DNA of 64,000 nt from Pseudonocardia sp. EC080619-01 (GTDB taxonomy: Bacteria > Actinomycetota > Actinomycetes > Mycobacteriales > Pseudonocardiaceae), in contig NZ_CP012184.1 in assembly GCF_001420995.1 (NCBI RefSeq), forward strand, positions 2,588,501 through 2,652,500, given 5' to 3'. Below are positions 8,011 through 16,832 of the stretch, one piece after another (the stretch's first letter is position 1; every line of letters begins with the position of its first letter). A model generated the notes under the pieces. It did not search any database. It was not told the DNA's origin and saw nothing but the letters and a program-made list of their open reading frames with translations. The position numbers and the translations under genes were made by a program.

Positions 8011-8853
8011 TCAGGAGAACTGGATGCCGCCGTCGACCAGCATCGTCTGGCCGGTGACGTAGTCGGAGTCCTCGCCGGAGAGGTAGGAGACCATCCGGGC
8101 CACGTCGTCGCCGACCGAGACCCGGCCCAGGTGGATCGAGCGGGAGTTCTCGGCCAGGGCCTCGCCGCGCTGCTGCCCGTTCTTGGCGGCGAGCTTCTGG
8201 TCGATGAGGTCCCACATGTCGGTACCGACGATGCCCGGCCCGTAGGCGTTGACGGTGATGCCGTACTCGGCCCACTCCATGGCCGCCGCCTGGGTCAGGC
8301 CGCGGACCGCCCACTTGGTCGCCGAGTACGGCCCGAGCAGCGCGAACGGGCGGAAGGCGACGATCGACGCCGCGCCGATGATCTTCCCGCCGTGTCCCTG
8401 CGCGACCATCTGCCGCGCGGCCTGGCGGTAGGAGTTGAAGATGCCGGTCAGGTTCACGTCCAGGATCTTCTGGAAGTCCGCCGCGTCGTAGGACAGCAGC
8501 TCCTCGACCTGGGCGATACCCGCGTTCGCCACGAAGACGTCCAGCCGGCCTCCGGCCTCGACGGCGGCGGCGACCGCGGCCTCGACCGAGTCCTCGTCGG
8601 TCACGTCGACGTCCACACCGGTCGCGGTGCCACCGGCGGCGACGACGGCCTTCACCGTGGCGTCGGTCCCCTCCCGGGACTGCGGCAGGTCGGCCACGAC
8701 CACGTGGAAGCCGTCGCGACCGAGACGGAGGGCGATCGCCTCGCCGATGCCGCGCGCGGCACCGGTGACGACCGCGACCTGCTGCCCCTGCGGAGCCCTC
8801 GTCCGTGCGACCTCCACATGGGACTGTCCGGTGATGTCGGCGCTCGTCGTCAC
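8011..8853 (-). CDS. acetoin reductase / 2,3-butanediol dehydrogenase-type SDR
   Basis: A 280-residue short-chain dehydrogenase with a roughly 25-residue N-terminal extension before the Rossmann motif TGAARGIG. NAGIAQ and the active site follow (Ser in GAASIVAF, Tyr/Lys in YSATKWAVRG). The YGPGIVGTDMWDLID segment resembles the BudC acetoin reductase group, which reduces diacetyl or acetoin with NADH. Exact stereochemistry and substrate cannot be read from sequence. A 17-bp palindrome lies about 93 bp upstream. Confidence 0.75.
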   Translation of the reverse strand: MTTSADITGQSHVEVARTRAPQGQQVAVVTGAARGIGEAIALRLGRDGFHVVVADLPQSREGTDATVKAVVAAGGTATGVDVDVTDEDSVEAAVAAAVEAGGRLDVFVANAGIAQVEELLSYDAADFQKILDVNLTGIFNSYRQAARQMVAQGHGGKIIGAASIVAFRPFALLGPYSATKWAVRGLTQAAAMEWAEYGITVNAYGPGIVGTDMWDLIDQKLAAKNGQQRGEALAENSRSIHLGRVSVGDDVARMVSYLSGEDSDYVTGQTMLVDGGIQFS

Positions 8854-8945
8854 GGGTGCCTCCTCCTCGTCGAGTGTCCGTCCGGCCGGGTGTCGGCCGG
8901 ACGACCGAGTCGATCGCAGGGAGAGGGCCCGGACAACACGGGTGC

Positions 8946-8962
8946 CATCTCAGGATGAGATG
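8946..8962. promoter_or_regulatory. palindromic operator candidate
   Basis: CATCTCA-GGA-TGAGATG is a perfect 7-3-7 inverted repeat about 93 bp upstream of the acetoin reductase start and 41 bp downstream of the end of the small membrane-protein gene. No regulator gene is adjacent. Confidence 0.4.
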
Positions 8963-9003
8963 AGACCGGTCGTCCGGGACGGTGGTGTCTCAGCGGGAGG
9001 GGA

Positions 9004-9261
9004 TCAGCCGACGATGCCGACGAGCACGCCGAGCCCGGCCAGCACGCAGCCGGCGACGGCGACGGCGATCGACGCCTGCAGCCACAGGTCGGCCGGGGCG
9101 GGTGCGACCCGGGCACTCACCGCGCCGTGCACCTCGGCCACGGCCTCCCGCCTGCGCAGCGCCCGCGCACGGGCGAGATATCCCGCGGCGTCACGGGTGG
9201 CGAGCCGGGCACGGCGACGGATGTCGACGTGCGCGTTCGTGGGCACCGCATCGTCCGTCAT
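9004..9261 (-). CDS. small C-terminally anchored membrane protein
   Basis: An 85-residue protein. The first about 55 residues are soluble and rich in Arg and Ala (RRRARLATRDAAGYLARARALRRRE) and probably helical. One transmembrane helix closes the protein (IAVAVAGCVLAGLGVLVGIVG), suggesting tail anchoring. ATG 9261 is chosen over an in-frame start six codons upstream because a strong GGAGGT lies about 6 bases before it. No family is recognised. Confidence 0.6.
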   Translation of the reverse strand: MTDDAVPTNAHVDIRRRARLATRDAAGYLARARALRRREAVAEVHGAVSARVAPAPADLWLQASIAVAVAGCVLAGLGVLVGIVG

Positions 9262-9375
9262 CGCCGACCTCCCGCTCACCGGTCGCCATCAGGATAGCCA
9301 CGAACCCGGCCCTCGCCCACGGTCCCGCGGGGAACGGCCCGGATCCGGTACGGTCCGCCGGTCGGCGGAACGGGG

Positions 9376-10161
9376 GTGGCGGTGACGCAAAGGCGACGGT
9401 GGCTCCCGCCCGCAGCCTGGTGGAACCTGCCGCTGCCCGCGCTGGCGTCGTCGGCAGCCTGGATCACCCAGATCTACTTCAGCGAGGACCTGTCCGGGAC
9501 GACGCAGGTCTCGCTCGTGACGATCGGGGTGCTCGCCTCCGCCCTGACCGTGCTGCTGCCCGCACTGGAGATCCGGCGCGAGCGCGGCCGGATCACGACG
9601 GCCGAGCAGCTGGCCGCCGAACGGCTCGCCGAGTACAAGGTGACCACCAACGACATGCTGATCCCGCTGTCGCTGGCCGTCACCGACGTCCTCACCACGA
9701 CGTCGGCGACCGCGCGCCGGGAGGCCCGCCAGTCGCTGCGCCAGATGACGGTCGGCTTCGCCGCCGAGTACATCGGCCCGGAGCGCAGCCGGTCCTGCTT
9801 CTACGGCCTGGAGGACGACCCGGAGACCGGTGGGCGGACCCTGCGGCTGCGTGCCTGGCACGGGCGCAACCGGCAGCCGCGACCCCGGTTCGACCCGGCG
9901 GACCCGGTCGAGGCACAGGTGTTCGCCTTCGTGGACAGCCTGGACTCGATGATCGTCGCCGACGTCCAGCGGGTGCACCTGATCGGCTGGACCGACGTCT
10001 CGGAGTACCGGACCTTCGTCGCCGCCACCGTCTGTGCCGGGGAGACCCCGCTGGGCCTGCTGACCGTGGACTCGCTGCAGCCCGGTGACCTCGGCGAGGA
10101 CGACCTCGACCTGGTCCGGCTGCTCGCCCAGCTGCTGGCCGCCGGGCTGTCCGCCCGCTGA
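9376..10161 (+). CDS. membrane protein with C-terminal GAF-like domain
   Basis: 261 residues. Two transmembrane helices come first (LPLPALASSAAWITQIYF and VSLVTIGVLASALTVLL, about residues 18-60). A charged linker follows, probably a coiled coil (RRERGRITTAEQLAAERLAEYK). The C-terminal region of about 150 residues looks like a GAF domain (ATVCAGETPLGLLTVDS and DLDLVRLLAQLLAAGL are typical GAF endings). GAF domains sense small ligands or form signalling dimers. No kinase or output domain is attached, so its output is unknown. The start is GTG 9376, or GTG 9382 two codons on. It converges on the RidA gene with 4 bp between stops. Confidence 0.6.
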   Translation: MAVTQRRRWLPPAAWWNLPLPALASSAAWITQIYFSEDLSGTTQVSLVTIGVLASALTVLLPALEIRRERGRITTAEQLAAERLAEYKVTTNDMLIPLSLAVTDVLTTTSATARREARQSLRQMTVGFAAEYIGPERSRSCFYGLEDDPETGGRTLRLRAWHGRNRQPRPRFDPADPVEAQVFAFVDSLDSMIVADVQRVHLIGWTDVSEYRTFVAATVCAGETPLGLLTVDSLQPGDLGEDDLDLVRLLAQLLAAGLSAR

Positions 10162-10165
10162 CGGC

Positions 10166-10639
10166 TCACCCCCGCACGAGGACCGTGGCGTCGAGCTCGA
10201 CGAGCGCACCCTGCGGCAGGACGGGTGCGGGCAGCGCGGTGCGGGCGTGCCGGCCTGCGTCGCCGAGGACGTCGATCAGCAGCTGTGAGGCCCCGTCGGC
10301 GGCCTCGGGCTGGTTCGTCGCGCCCGGGTCGCTCGCGACCCAGGCGTTCAGCTTGACGATCCGCACCACGTCCTCCAGGCCGACCGCGGCGTCGATCCGG
10401 GCCAGGAGGTTGAGCGCGGCGGCGCGGGCCGCCGCGATCCCTTCGGCCACGCCGGCGCCGTCACCCAGCCGGCCGCCGAGGACCTTCCCGCCGGCCGTGC
10501 GGGAGATCTGCCCGGAGACGAAGAGCAGGTCGCCGGCCCGTACGGCGGGCTCGTAGGCGTATCTCGGTGGCCCCGGCTCGGGCAGTTCCAGGGACAGCTC
10601 GGCCAGCCGCGTGCGGACCTCCGTCACGGCGCCGCTCAT
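10166..10639 (-). CDS. RidA family protein
   Basis: 157 residues of the RidA/YjgF/UK114 fold. LLFVSGQIS, NLLARIDAA, VKLNAWVAS and the closing HARTALPAPVLPQGALVELDATVLV are family signatures, with the conserved Arg in HARTA. RidA proteins hydrolyse reactive enamine/imine intermediates released by PLP enzymes and related reactions, and paralogues inside catabolic operons often have specialised substrates. The ATG overlaps the stop of the upstream M24 gene (ATGA), so the two are probably coupled in one leftward operon. Confidence 0.85.
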   Translation of the reverse strand: MSGAVTEVRTRLAELSLELPEPGPPRYAYEPAVRAGDLLFVSGQISRTAGGKVLGGRLGDGAGVAEGIAAARAAALNLLARIDAAVGLEDVVRIVKLNAWVASDPGATNQPEAADGASQLLIDVLGDAGRHARTALPAPVLPQGALVELDATVLVRG

Positions 10640-12291
10640 CGCTTGCTCACCACGTAGGTCCGGTCGCGACCGACGTACCAGAGGTCCTCGGTGCCGATGG
10701 CCGCGTCGTCGTAGCGCCACGGGATCTCGGCCGCTCCGTACGACCCGACCTGCAGGACGTGCTTGTACCCGGGCCGCAGCTCGTTGGCGAACGACTCCTG
10801 CTTGCCCATCAGATGGCCGACGTTCCGCTTGCGGTACTCGGTGTCGAAGTCGATCTCGGTGCCGAGCATCCCGATGGCGCGCATGCGTTCCAGGTGCGGT
10901 GCCAGGTAGCGCAGCGTCCCCTCGTGGACGTCCTCGCACACGACGCCCGGCCGCAGCTGACCGATGATGCCCTCCCGCACGACGTCGAAGAAGAAGGCGT
11001 ACGCCTCCTTCGCCGCGGCGGTGCGCGGCAGCGAACGGGCCATGTCGGAGGTGGCGACGGTGACGCCGTCCACGACGACCCGGACACCGGCGTCGAGCTG
11101 GATGCAGGTCGTCGTGGAGTCGATCGGGAAGTCCACCGGCGGGCCGGGGAACAGCATCCGGTTCGACGAGTGCAGGTTGGTGAAGTACGGCTCGATCCCG
11201 AAGGGGATCCCGTTCGCGGCCCGGAACTCGGCGATCTTCTCCAGGTACACGGCGTGGATGTCGAGCTCGGTGAACCGGCGGCCGTCGTCGATGCCCTGCT
11301 CGGCCCACGCCAGCGCGGCCTCGATCGCGAACACGCTGGTGCGGGCGGCGACGACCTGGAAGGCCAGGTCCTCGTGGTCGCGCACGTCGCGCCAGTGACC
11401 GAGGTCGGCCGAGACCCCGACCGGCTCGGCGCCCGCGCGCTCCAGCTCGCGGGCGAGCCCGATCCCGACGAACTCCTCCTCGACCCCGGTCCGGGGTCCG
11501 GGGCCCAGCGCGACGACCGCGGCGCCGGCCGACGGGTAGCTGCCGACCGCCGCCCCCGGGAGATCGGGGGCGCCCTCGGGGGCGAGGACGAACAGCCGCT
11601 CCGACGCCGGGATCCACAGCGCGACGGCTCCGTCCGGTCCGGCCTGCCCGGTCACCTCGGTGTAGTCGGGGGTGGCGGCGAGCAGCACGGCGTCGAGCCC
11701 GCGCTCGCGGGCCAGCGCCGTCAGGGCGGTGAACCGGGTGTCCTCGGTGGCGGACAGCTCGTCCGCCAGGCCGTCGAGGTGCTCGACCCCCTCGATCAGC
11801 TCCCGGGCGACCCGGACGCCCTCGGTGCGCCACCCGGCGAACCGGGCCAGCACCGCGGCGGTGTCGACCTCGTGCACGACGACCGGGGCCGGGGCCCGGT
11901 CGTCCGCGGTCACCTCCAGCGTCCCGGCGCCGGTGAGCGCACGGTGGTGGGCCAGCACGACGTCGGCGGCGAGGTGTACCCGGCCGTCGTCGGCGACCTC
12001 GGAGACCAGGGCGGCCAGTGAGGCCGCGGCCGGGGTGTCCGCGACGATCCGCGGGTCGATCGTGACCCACGGGGCGTAGAACCGGATCTGCTCCTTCGGC
12101 ACGCCCGCCGAGAGCGCGTTCCCCTGCTCCTGCTGCCGGACGAGCAGGACGCGCTCCCCGTCGCGCTCCGCGATCAGCGGGGCGACGAGCGGGTGGGAGT
12201 CGAGCCGGATCGCGGAGAACAGCAGGCTCCGGCGCGCGTCGAGCCCGTAGCGCTGCTCGACCTGTGCGGGGTCCGCGGTGAGGTGCAACAT
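10636..12291 (-). CDS. M24 family (Xaa-Pro aminopeptidase/creatinase-like) hydrolase
   Basis: 551 residues with an N-terminal creatinase-like domain and a C-terminal pita-bread domain. Likely metal ligands are the Asp in IQLDAGV, the Asp in TSDMARS and the His in NVGHLMGKQ. The position normally held by Glu in (T/I)EPG reads Gln (VLQVGSYG), while the last Glu may be that in IGTEDLW. The family cleaves N-terminal X-Pro bonds, creatine, or other small C-N or C-S substrates. The setting (RidA overlap, NMT1-type importer upstream) suggests a small imported nitrogen compound rather than peptides. ATG 12291 has GGAGG about 7 bases upstream. Confidence 0.75.
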   Translation of the reverse strand: MLHLTADPAQVEQRYGLDARRSLLFSAIRLDSHPLVAPLIAERDGERVLLVRQQEQGNALSAGVPKEQIRFYAPWVTIDPRIVADTPAAASLAALVSEVADDGRVHLAADVVLAHHRALTGAGTLEVTADDRAPAPVVVHEVDTAAVLARFAGWRTEGVRVARELIEGVEHLDGLADELSATEDTRFTALTALARERGLDAVLLAATPDYTEVTGQAGPDGAVALWIPASERLFVLAPEGAPDLPGAAVGSYPSAGAAVVALGPGPRTGVEEEFVGIGLARELERAGAEPVGVSADLGHWRDVRDHEDLAFQVVAARTSVFAIEAALAWAEQGIDDGRRFTELDIHAVYLEKIAEFRAANGIPFGIEPYFTNLHSSNRMLFPGPPVDFPIDSTTTCIQLDAGVRVVVDGVTVATSDMARSLPRTAAAKEAYAFFFDVVREGIIGQLRPGVVCEDVHEGTLRYLAPHLERMRAIGMLGTEIDFDTEYRKRNVGHLMGKQESFANELRPGYKHVLQVGSYGAAEIPWRYDDAAIGTEDLWYVGRDRTYVVSKR

Positions 12292-12314
12292 GGGTTCCTC
12301 CGGGGTCGGGGTGG

Positions 12315-13094
12315 TCAGCTGATGCCGGCGGTGACGCCGATGTGCGACTCGATCTCGGTCGCGTAGTCGGAGAACGCCGGGGAGAAGCGGTGCTCCTTGC
12401 CGCGGGGGCGCGGCAGGTCGATCTCGACGTCGGCGACGATGCGGCCGGGGCGGTCCCCGACCACGACGACGCGGTCGGCGAGCCACACCGCCTCGGGGAT
12501 GCTGTGCGTGACGAACAGGACGCTGCAGCCGGTGGTGCGCCAGATCCGCTGGATCTCGATGTTCATCGAGTCCCGGGTCATGGCGTCGAGCGCACCGAAC
12601 GGCTCGTCCATCAGCAGCAGCTCGGGGTGTGACACCAGCGCCCGGCAGATCGCGACCCGCTGCTGCATGCCACCGCTGAGCTCGTAGGAGTAGCGGGTCG
12701 CCCGGTCTCCGAGCCCGACCATGTCGAGCAGCTCGCGGGCGTAGCGCTCGGCCTCGCCGTCGCGGGTGCCCCGGAACTCCAGCGGCAGCAGCACGTTGTC
12801 GAGGTTGTTGCGCCAGGGCAGCAGCACCGGGCTCTGGAACACCATCGCGATGTCCTCGACGCCCTCCCTGATCGGGCGGCCCTTCACGAGGATCTCGCCC
12901 TCGGTCGGGTCCTGCAGCCCGGAGATCGTCTTGAGCAGGGTGGTCTTCCCGCTGCCGGACTGCCCGACGATCGAGACGAACTGCCCCGGCTCGACGTGGA
13001 AGTCGAGTCCCTTCAGGACGGTGTTGTCCGCCCCGTCCCGGGAGCGGTAGGTCTTGCCGACGTTGCTGACCGAGATCGCGTACTCGTGGTTCAT
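12315..13094 (-). CDS. ABC transporter ATP-binding protein (NitT/TauT type)
   Basis: A 259-residue ATPase of the SsuB/TauB class. Walker A is GQSGSGKTT near residues 44-52, the signature is LSGGMQQRVA, and Walker B is LLLMDEPFGALD, followed by the switch His in FVTHSIPEA. It powers uptake through the permease and lipoprotein encoded just upstream in the same leftward operon. Substrates of this class include sulfonates, nitrate, pyrimidine precursors and riboflavin; the substrate is not determined here. Confidence 0.92.
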   Translation of the reverse strand: MNHEYAISVSNVGKTYRSRDGADNTVLKGLDFHVEPGQFVSIVGQSGSGKTTLLKTISGLQDPTEGEILVKGRPIREGVEDIAMVFQSPVLLPWRNNLDNVLLPLEFRGTRDGEAERYARELLDMVGLGDRATRYSYELSGGMQQRVAICRALVSHPELLLMDEPFGALDAMTRDSMNIEIQRIWRTTGCSVLFVTHSIPEAVWLADRVVVVGDRPGRIVADVEIDLPRPRGKEHRFSPAFSDYATEIESHIGVTAGIS

Positions 13095-13113
13095 CTGGCT
13101 CTCCGTCCGGCCG

Positions 13114-14163
13114 TCACGGCGTCGGGATGGCGTCGCCGCGGTGCAGCGGGGTGAGGTAGTCGTTGCTGTAGACGTCGGCCGGTGTCAGCCGGGCGTCCGG
13201 GTCCAGCCCGAGGAACCGGTGGGCGACGTCGATCATGTTCTGGACGCTCGCGTCGTCCATCACGCCGAAGTCGCCGGCCCCGTCCGGGCCCCAGTTCAGG
13301 GCGCACTGCTCGTTGATCGCCAGGACGATCGTGCGGTCCTCGAAGCCGCTGACCTCCTTCTGGAAGTCCTGCGCGGCCTCCTGCGGGTGCCCGCAGGCCC
13401 AGAGGTAGCCCTTCTGCACGGCCCGGTTGAACCGCTTCACCTGGTCCGGGGCCGTGCGCAGCTTCTCGTCGGAGAAGACGATCCCGTTGCCGTAGAGGTC
13501 GATGCCCAGGTCCGACCACTTCAGGACGGTAGCCCGGCGGTCCAGCGCGTCGATCGCGGGCTGGTCGGAGACGTAGAGCGCGAGGTTGGCGTCCCACTGT
13601 CCGGCCAGCAGCCCAGGGATCTTGGCGGCGCTCGTGGCGTGCACGACGTTCACGTCGTCCTCGGTGAGCCCGAGCCTGCTCAGCGAGTAGGGCCACATGG
13701 CGGTCATCGCGCCGGCACCCTCGGTGGCGACGGTCTTGCCGGGGAGGTCCTCCCAGCCGTCGATGCCGGTACCGGCGAGCGCGACGACGGCGTAGGCCGA
13801 CCGGGCCTGGACCTGGTTGACCTGCTTGACGGCCGCACCACGGCCCTGGCTCACGACGGTGGCGCCGTAGTCGGCCCAGCCGGCGTCGACCCGGCCGACG
13901 TCGACCGAGGTGACGGTGTTGGTGGATCCCGAACCGGGCATGACCTCGAGGTCGATGCCCTCGGCCTCGAAGAAGCCCCGTTCGACAGCCGAGACGAACA
14001 GAGCGTGCTTGGGCAGCCAGCCGACGTCGAGCATCAGCGACATGCGCTCGCGGCCGCTGCCGCTGCCGCACGCGGTCAGCGCCAGCAGGGCGACGATCGC
14101 CCCGAGCGCGACGGCGGACCGGCGGACCCGGCTCCCCGCCGTCACCTGGTGTGCCGCTTCCAC
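13114..14163 (-). CDS. ABC transporter substrate-binding lipoprotein (NMT1/THI5-like)
   Basis: 349 residues. A signal peptide ends in the lipobox LTAC (about residues 29-32), so the mature protein is a lipid-anchored extracellular receptor. The body is an NMT1/THI5-like periplasmic-binding fold (VGWLPKHALFVSAVERGFFEAEGIDLEVMP has the expected residue pattern). The GTG start at 14163 overlaps the permease gene by about 22 bases. It delivers ligand to the adjacent permease and ATPase; the ligand is unknown. Confidence 0.88.
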   Translation of the reverse strand: MEAAHQVTAGSRVRRSAVALGAIVALLALTACGSGSGRERMSLMLDVGWLPKHALFVSAVERGFFEAEGIDLEVMPGSGSTNTVTSVDVGRVDAGWADYGATVVSQGRGAAVKQVNQVQARSAYAVVALAGTGIDGWEDLPGKTVATEGAGAMTAMWPYSLSRLGLTEDDVNVVHATSAAKIPGLLAGQWDANLALYVSDQPAIDALDRRATVLKWSDLGIDLYGNGIVFSDEKLRTAPDQVKRFNRAVQKGYLWACGHPQEAAQDFQKEVSGFEDRTIVLAINEQCALNWGPDGAGDFGVMDDASVQNMIDVAHRFLGLDPDARLTPADVYSNDYLTPLHRGDAIPTP

Positions 14164-14993
14164 GGGACGAGCTTGCGCCCGGCGAGGTCCACCAGGAAGA
14201 ACAGCGCCAGCGCGATCGCGGCGAGCACGATGAACGCCGCGAACATCGACGGCAGGTCGACCTGGCTGTTCGCCAGCATGATCACGTACCCCAGCCCCTT
14301 CGAACCGGCGATGAACTCACCGACGACGGCGCCACCGACCGCGAGCGAGATCGAGATCTTCGCGCCGGAGAGGATCGACGGGATCGCGTAGATGAACTCG
14401 ATCTTGGTCATCCGCTTCCACGCGGAGGCCCTGTTGATCCGCGCCAGTTCCTGCAGCTCGTGCGGGACCGACCCGAGGCCGTCGTAGGTGTTGATCACGA
14501 GCGGGAAGAACGCGATGGCCATCGCCACGAACGCCTTCGACTCGAACCCGAAGCCGAACCACACGATGAACAGCGGCGCCAGCGCCACCTTCGGGATGGT
14601 GTCGATCGCGATGAGCGCCGGGTAGAGGAAGCTCCGGATCGTCGTCGAGTAGTGCAGCGCGGCGCCGCACAGCACACCCAGTGCGGTGCCGAGCGCGAAC
14701 CCGGCGAGCGCCTCCTGCAGCGTGATGACCGTGTTCTCGGCGAAGTAGCCCGGCCGCCCGGCCAGCTCGACGAAGGCCGAGACCGGACCGACCAGCAGGT
14801 ACTCCGGCGGGTCGGTGAGCGCGACGACGAGCTCCCACACCGCGAACAGGCCGAGGATGCCGACGACGGCCTTGACCCCCGCCATGACGGAGTCGCGCCG
14901 GGGTCCCCGGCGGCGGGCGGGCTGCTCGGCGGGACGGTCCGCCGGGGCGGAGGGCCCGCTGCGGTCCTTCGGTCTGACGTCAGGAGTCGCCAC
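14142..14993 (-). CDS. ABC transporter permease (NitT/TauT type)
   Basis: 283 residues. A 35-residue charged N-terminus rich in Pro and Arg is followed by about six transmembrane helices of the SsuC/TauC type. The ATPase-coupling EAA-like loop is visible as ELQELARINRASAWKRMTKIEF. The likely start is GTG 14993, with GGGGAG about 8 bases before it. It overlaps the lipoprotein gene. Together with the ATPase it completes a three-gene importer. Confidence 0.9.
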   Translation of the reverse strand: MATPDVRPKDRSGPSAPADRPAEQPARRRGPRRDSVMAGVKAVVGILGLFAVWELVVALTDPPEYLLVGPVSAFVELAGRPGYFAENTVITLQEALAGFALGTALGVLCGAALHYSTTIRSFLYPALIAIDTIPKVALAPLFIVWFGFGFESKAFVAMAIAFFPLVINTYDGLGSVPHELQELARINRASAWKRMTKIEFIYAIPSILSGAKISISLAVGGAVVGEFIAGSKGLGYVIMLANSQVDLPSMFAAFIVLAAIALALFFLVDLAGRKLVPWKRHTR

Positions 14994-15138
14994 GGCGGGG
15001 GCTCCCCTCGGGACGGTGGCCGGCGGACCGGGCGGTGCGGTGGCCCGGCCGGGCCGGCAGGTACCGCGACGGCGGGGACGGTGTCATGAGTTCCTCACAG
15101 CGTTGGAAGGTGCGCGGCCGGGGCCGCGGAGGTGTGGG

Positions 15139-15178
15139 ACGGGCCGGTCCGGTCGGTCGCGGTGCCGGGCCGGCCCGT
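15139..15178 (-). terminator. possible hairpin after the aldehyde dehydrogenase gene
   Basis: ACGGGCCGG and CCGGCCCGT form a 9-bp stem with a 22-base GC-rich loop. It starts 4 bp past the dehydrogenase stop codon. It may separate the dehydrogenase-dehydratase pair from the importer genes in the 188-bp gap, or only attenuate. Confidence 0.35.
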
Positions 15179-15181
15179 GTC

Positions 15182-16795
15182 TCAGTCGGCGACCGGCCCC
15201 CGGCCGGGCTCGCCGTCGGTCCGCCGCCACACCCGGTCGGGGTTGTCGTCGGCGAGCTCGGCGGGCAGCAGTGCCTGCGGCACGTCCTGGTAGGCGACCG
15301 GCCGGAGGAACCGCTCGATCGCGAGGGTCCCCACCGAGGTGCTGCGCGGGTCCGTGGTGGCGGGGAAGGGTCCCCCGTGCACCATGGCGTGCCCGACCTC
15401 GACCCCGGTCGGCCAGCCGTCGAACAGGATGCGCCCCGCCCGCTCCTCCAGCAGCGGCAGCAACCGCCGGGCCGCGTCGTGGTCGGCGGCGTCGGCGTGC
15501 ACGGTCGCGGTCAGCTGGCCCTCCAGCACGGCGACCGCCGCGGTGAGCTCGACGAGGTCGGCGCACCTGACCAGCAGGGACGTGGCTCCGAACACCTCGC
15601 ACTGCAACTGCGGGTCGGCGAGGAAGCGCTCCGCCGGTACCGAGAGCAGCCTCGCGGCCCCGGAGGCGGCCTCCCCGGACCGGGTGCCACGGGCCCGTTC
15701 GGACACACCGGGACGTCCGGCCACCGCGTCACCGGCGGCGGCGTAGTGGCCGGCGATCCCGGTGGTGAGCATGGTCGCGCCGGTGTCACCGGCCACCACG
15801 TCCGCGGCCGCCGCGACGAACGCGTCGAGCCCCGGGCCCTCGACGGCCAGCAGCAGGCCGGGGTTGGTGCAGAACTGCCCGGCCCCGAGCGTGAGCGAGG
15901 CGGCGAAGGCGGCGCCTAGCTCGGCGCCGCGCCCCGCCAGCGCGCCGGGCAGCAGCACCACCGGGTTGATGCTGCTCATCTCGGCGTAGACCGGGATCGG
16001 GACCGGGCGGGCGGCGGCCGTCGCGGCGATCGCGAGGCCGCCGGCGCGGGAGCCGGTGAATCCGACCGCGCGGATCCGGGGGTCGGCGACCAGCTGCGCG
16101 CCGATCCCAGTGCCGCTGCCGACCAGCTGGGCGAAGACGCCGTCCGGCATGCCGGTGTCCGCGGCCGCCTCGGCGATCGCGCGGGCCACGAGCTCGGCCG
16201 TACCGAGGTGGGCCTGGTGCGCCTTGACGACGACCGGGCAGCCGGCGGCCAGCGCGGACGCGGTGTCCCCGCCCGCGGTCGAGAACGCGAGGGGGAAGTT
16301 GCTCGCGCCGAACACGGCGACCGGACCGAGCGGGATCCGGCGCTGCCGGATGTCCGCCCGCGGCAGCGGCGTGCGGCCGGGCCGGGCGGGATCGATCCGG
16401 GCGCCCTGCCAGGTGCCGGTCCGCAGCTCCTCGGCGAACAGGCGCAGCTGGCCGCTGGTGCGCCCGACCTCACCGGTCAGCCGCGGGACGGGCAGGGCGG
16501 TCTCGGCGTGCGCCCGCTCGACCAGCGCGTCCCGGCGCTCGTCGAGCAGGTCGGCGATGCGTTCGAGGAAGCCGGCCCGGCGCTCCACCGGGAGCGCCCG
16601 ATAGACCGGGAACGCCTCGGCGGCCAGTGCGCAGGCCCGGTCGAGCTGGCCGGTGGACGCCGCGGGCCAGGCGGGCTCCAGCGCGGTCCCGGTACGGGGG
16701 TCGGTGGAACTGATCCCGTCGTCGCCAGCACCGGCCACCGGCGCGCCACCGATGATCATGGCTCCGGTCGGGCGGGTCGTGGGGGGAGCGGTCAT
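15182..16795 (-). CDS. aldehyde dehydrogenase, 2,5-dioxovalerate (ketoglutaric semialdehyde) type
   Basis: 537 residues of the ALDH superfamily. The catalytic Cys is in GAGQFCTNPG and the general-base Glu in PVYAEMSSINP. The NAD(P)-binding region (FGASNFPLAFS, FTGSRAGG) is intact. The NPVVLLPGAL segment after the Glu is characteristic of alpha-ketoglutaric semialdehyde dehydrogenases, which oxidise 2,5-dioxopentanoate to 2-oxoglutarate. It follows the KdgD-type gene by 37 bp in the same direction, as expected for consecutive steps of aldarate breakdown. ATG 16795 has GGAGG about 7 bases upstream. Confidence 0.85.
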   Translation of the reverse strand: MTAPPTTRPTGAMIIGGAPVAGAGDDGISSTDPRTGTALEPAWPAASTGQLDRACALAAEAFPVYRALPVERRAGFLERIADLLDERRDALVERAHAETALPVPRLTGEVGRTSGQLRLFAEELRTGTWQGARIDPARPGRTPLPRADIRQRRIPLGPVAVFGASNFPLAFSTAGGDTASALAAGCPVVVKAHQAHLGTAELVARAIAEAAADTGMPDGVFAQLVGSGTGIGAQLVADPRIRAVGFTGSRAGGLAIAATAAARPVPIPVYAEMSSINPVVLLPGALAGRGAELGAAFAASLTLGAGQFCTNPGLLLAVEGPGLDAFVAAAADVVAGDTGATMLTTGIAGHYAAAGDAVAGRPGVSERARGTRSGEAASGAARLLSVPAERFLADPQLQCEVFGATSLLVRCADLVELTAAVAVLEGQLTATVHADAADHDAARRLLPLLEERAGRILFDGWPTGVEVGHAMVHGGPFPATTDPRSTSVGTLAIERFLRPVAYQDVPQALLPAELADDNPDRVWRRTDGEPGRGPVAD

Positions 16796-16832
16796 GTCCG
16801 CCTCCGTCCTCGTCGTCTGGGGGTGGGCCGGT

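Noticed and set aside
10567-12021. Long plus-strand open frame opposite the M24 gene
   Set aside because: Antisense to a clear protein family member, with repetitive Asp/Gly/Arg composition and no motif.
10636-12291. Ectoine hydrolase or DMSP lyase (DddP), both M24-fold enzymes
   Set aside because: At 551 residues it is much longer than those enzymes (about 400-450) and no ectoine or DMSP genes are adjacent.
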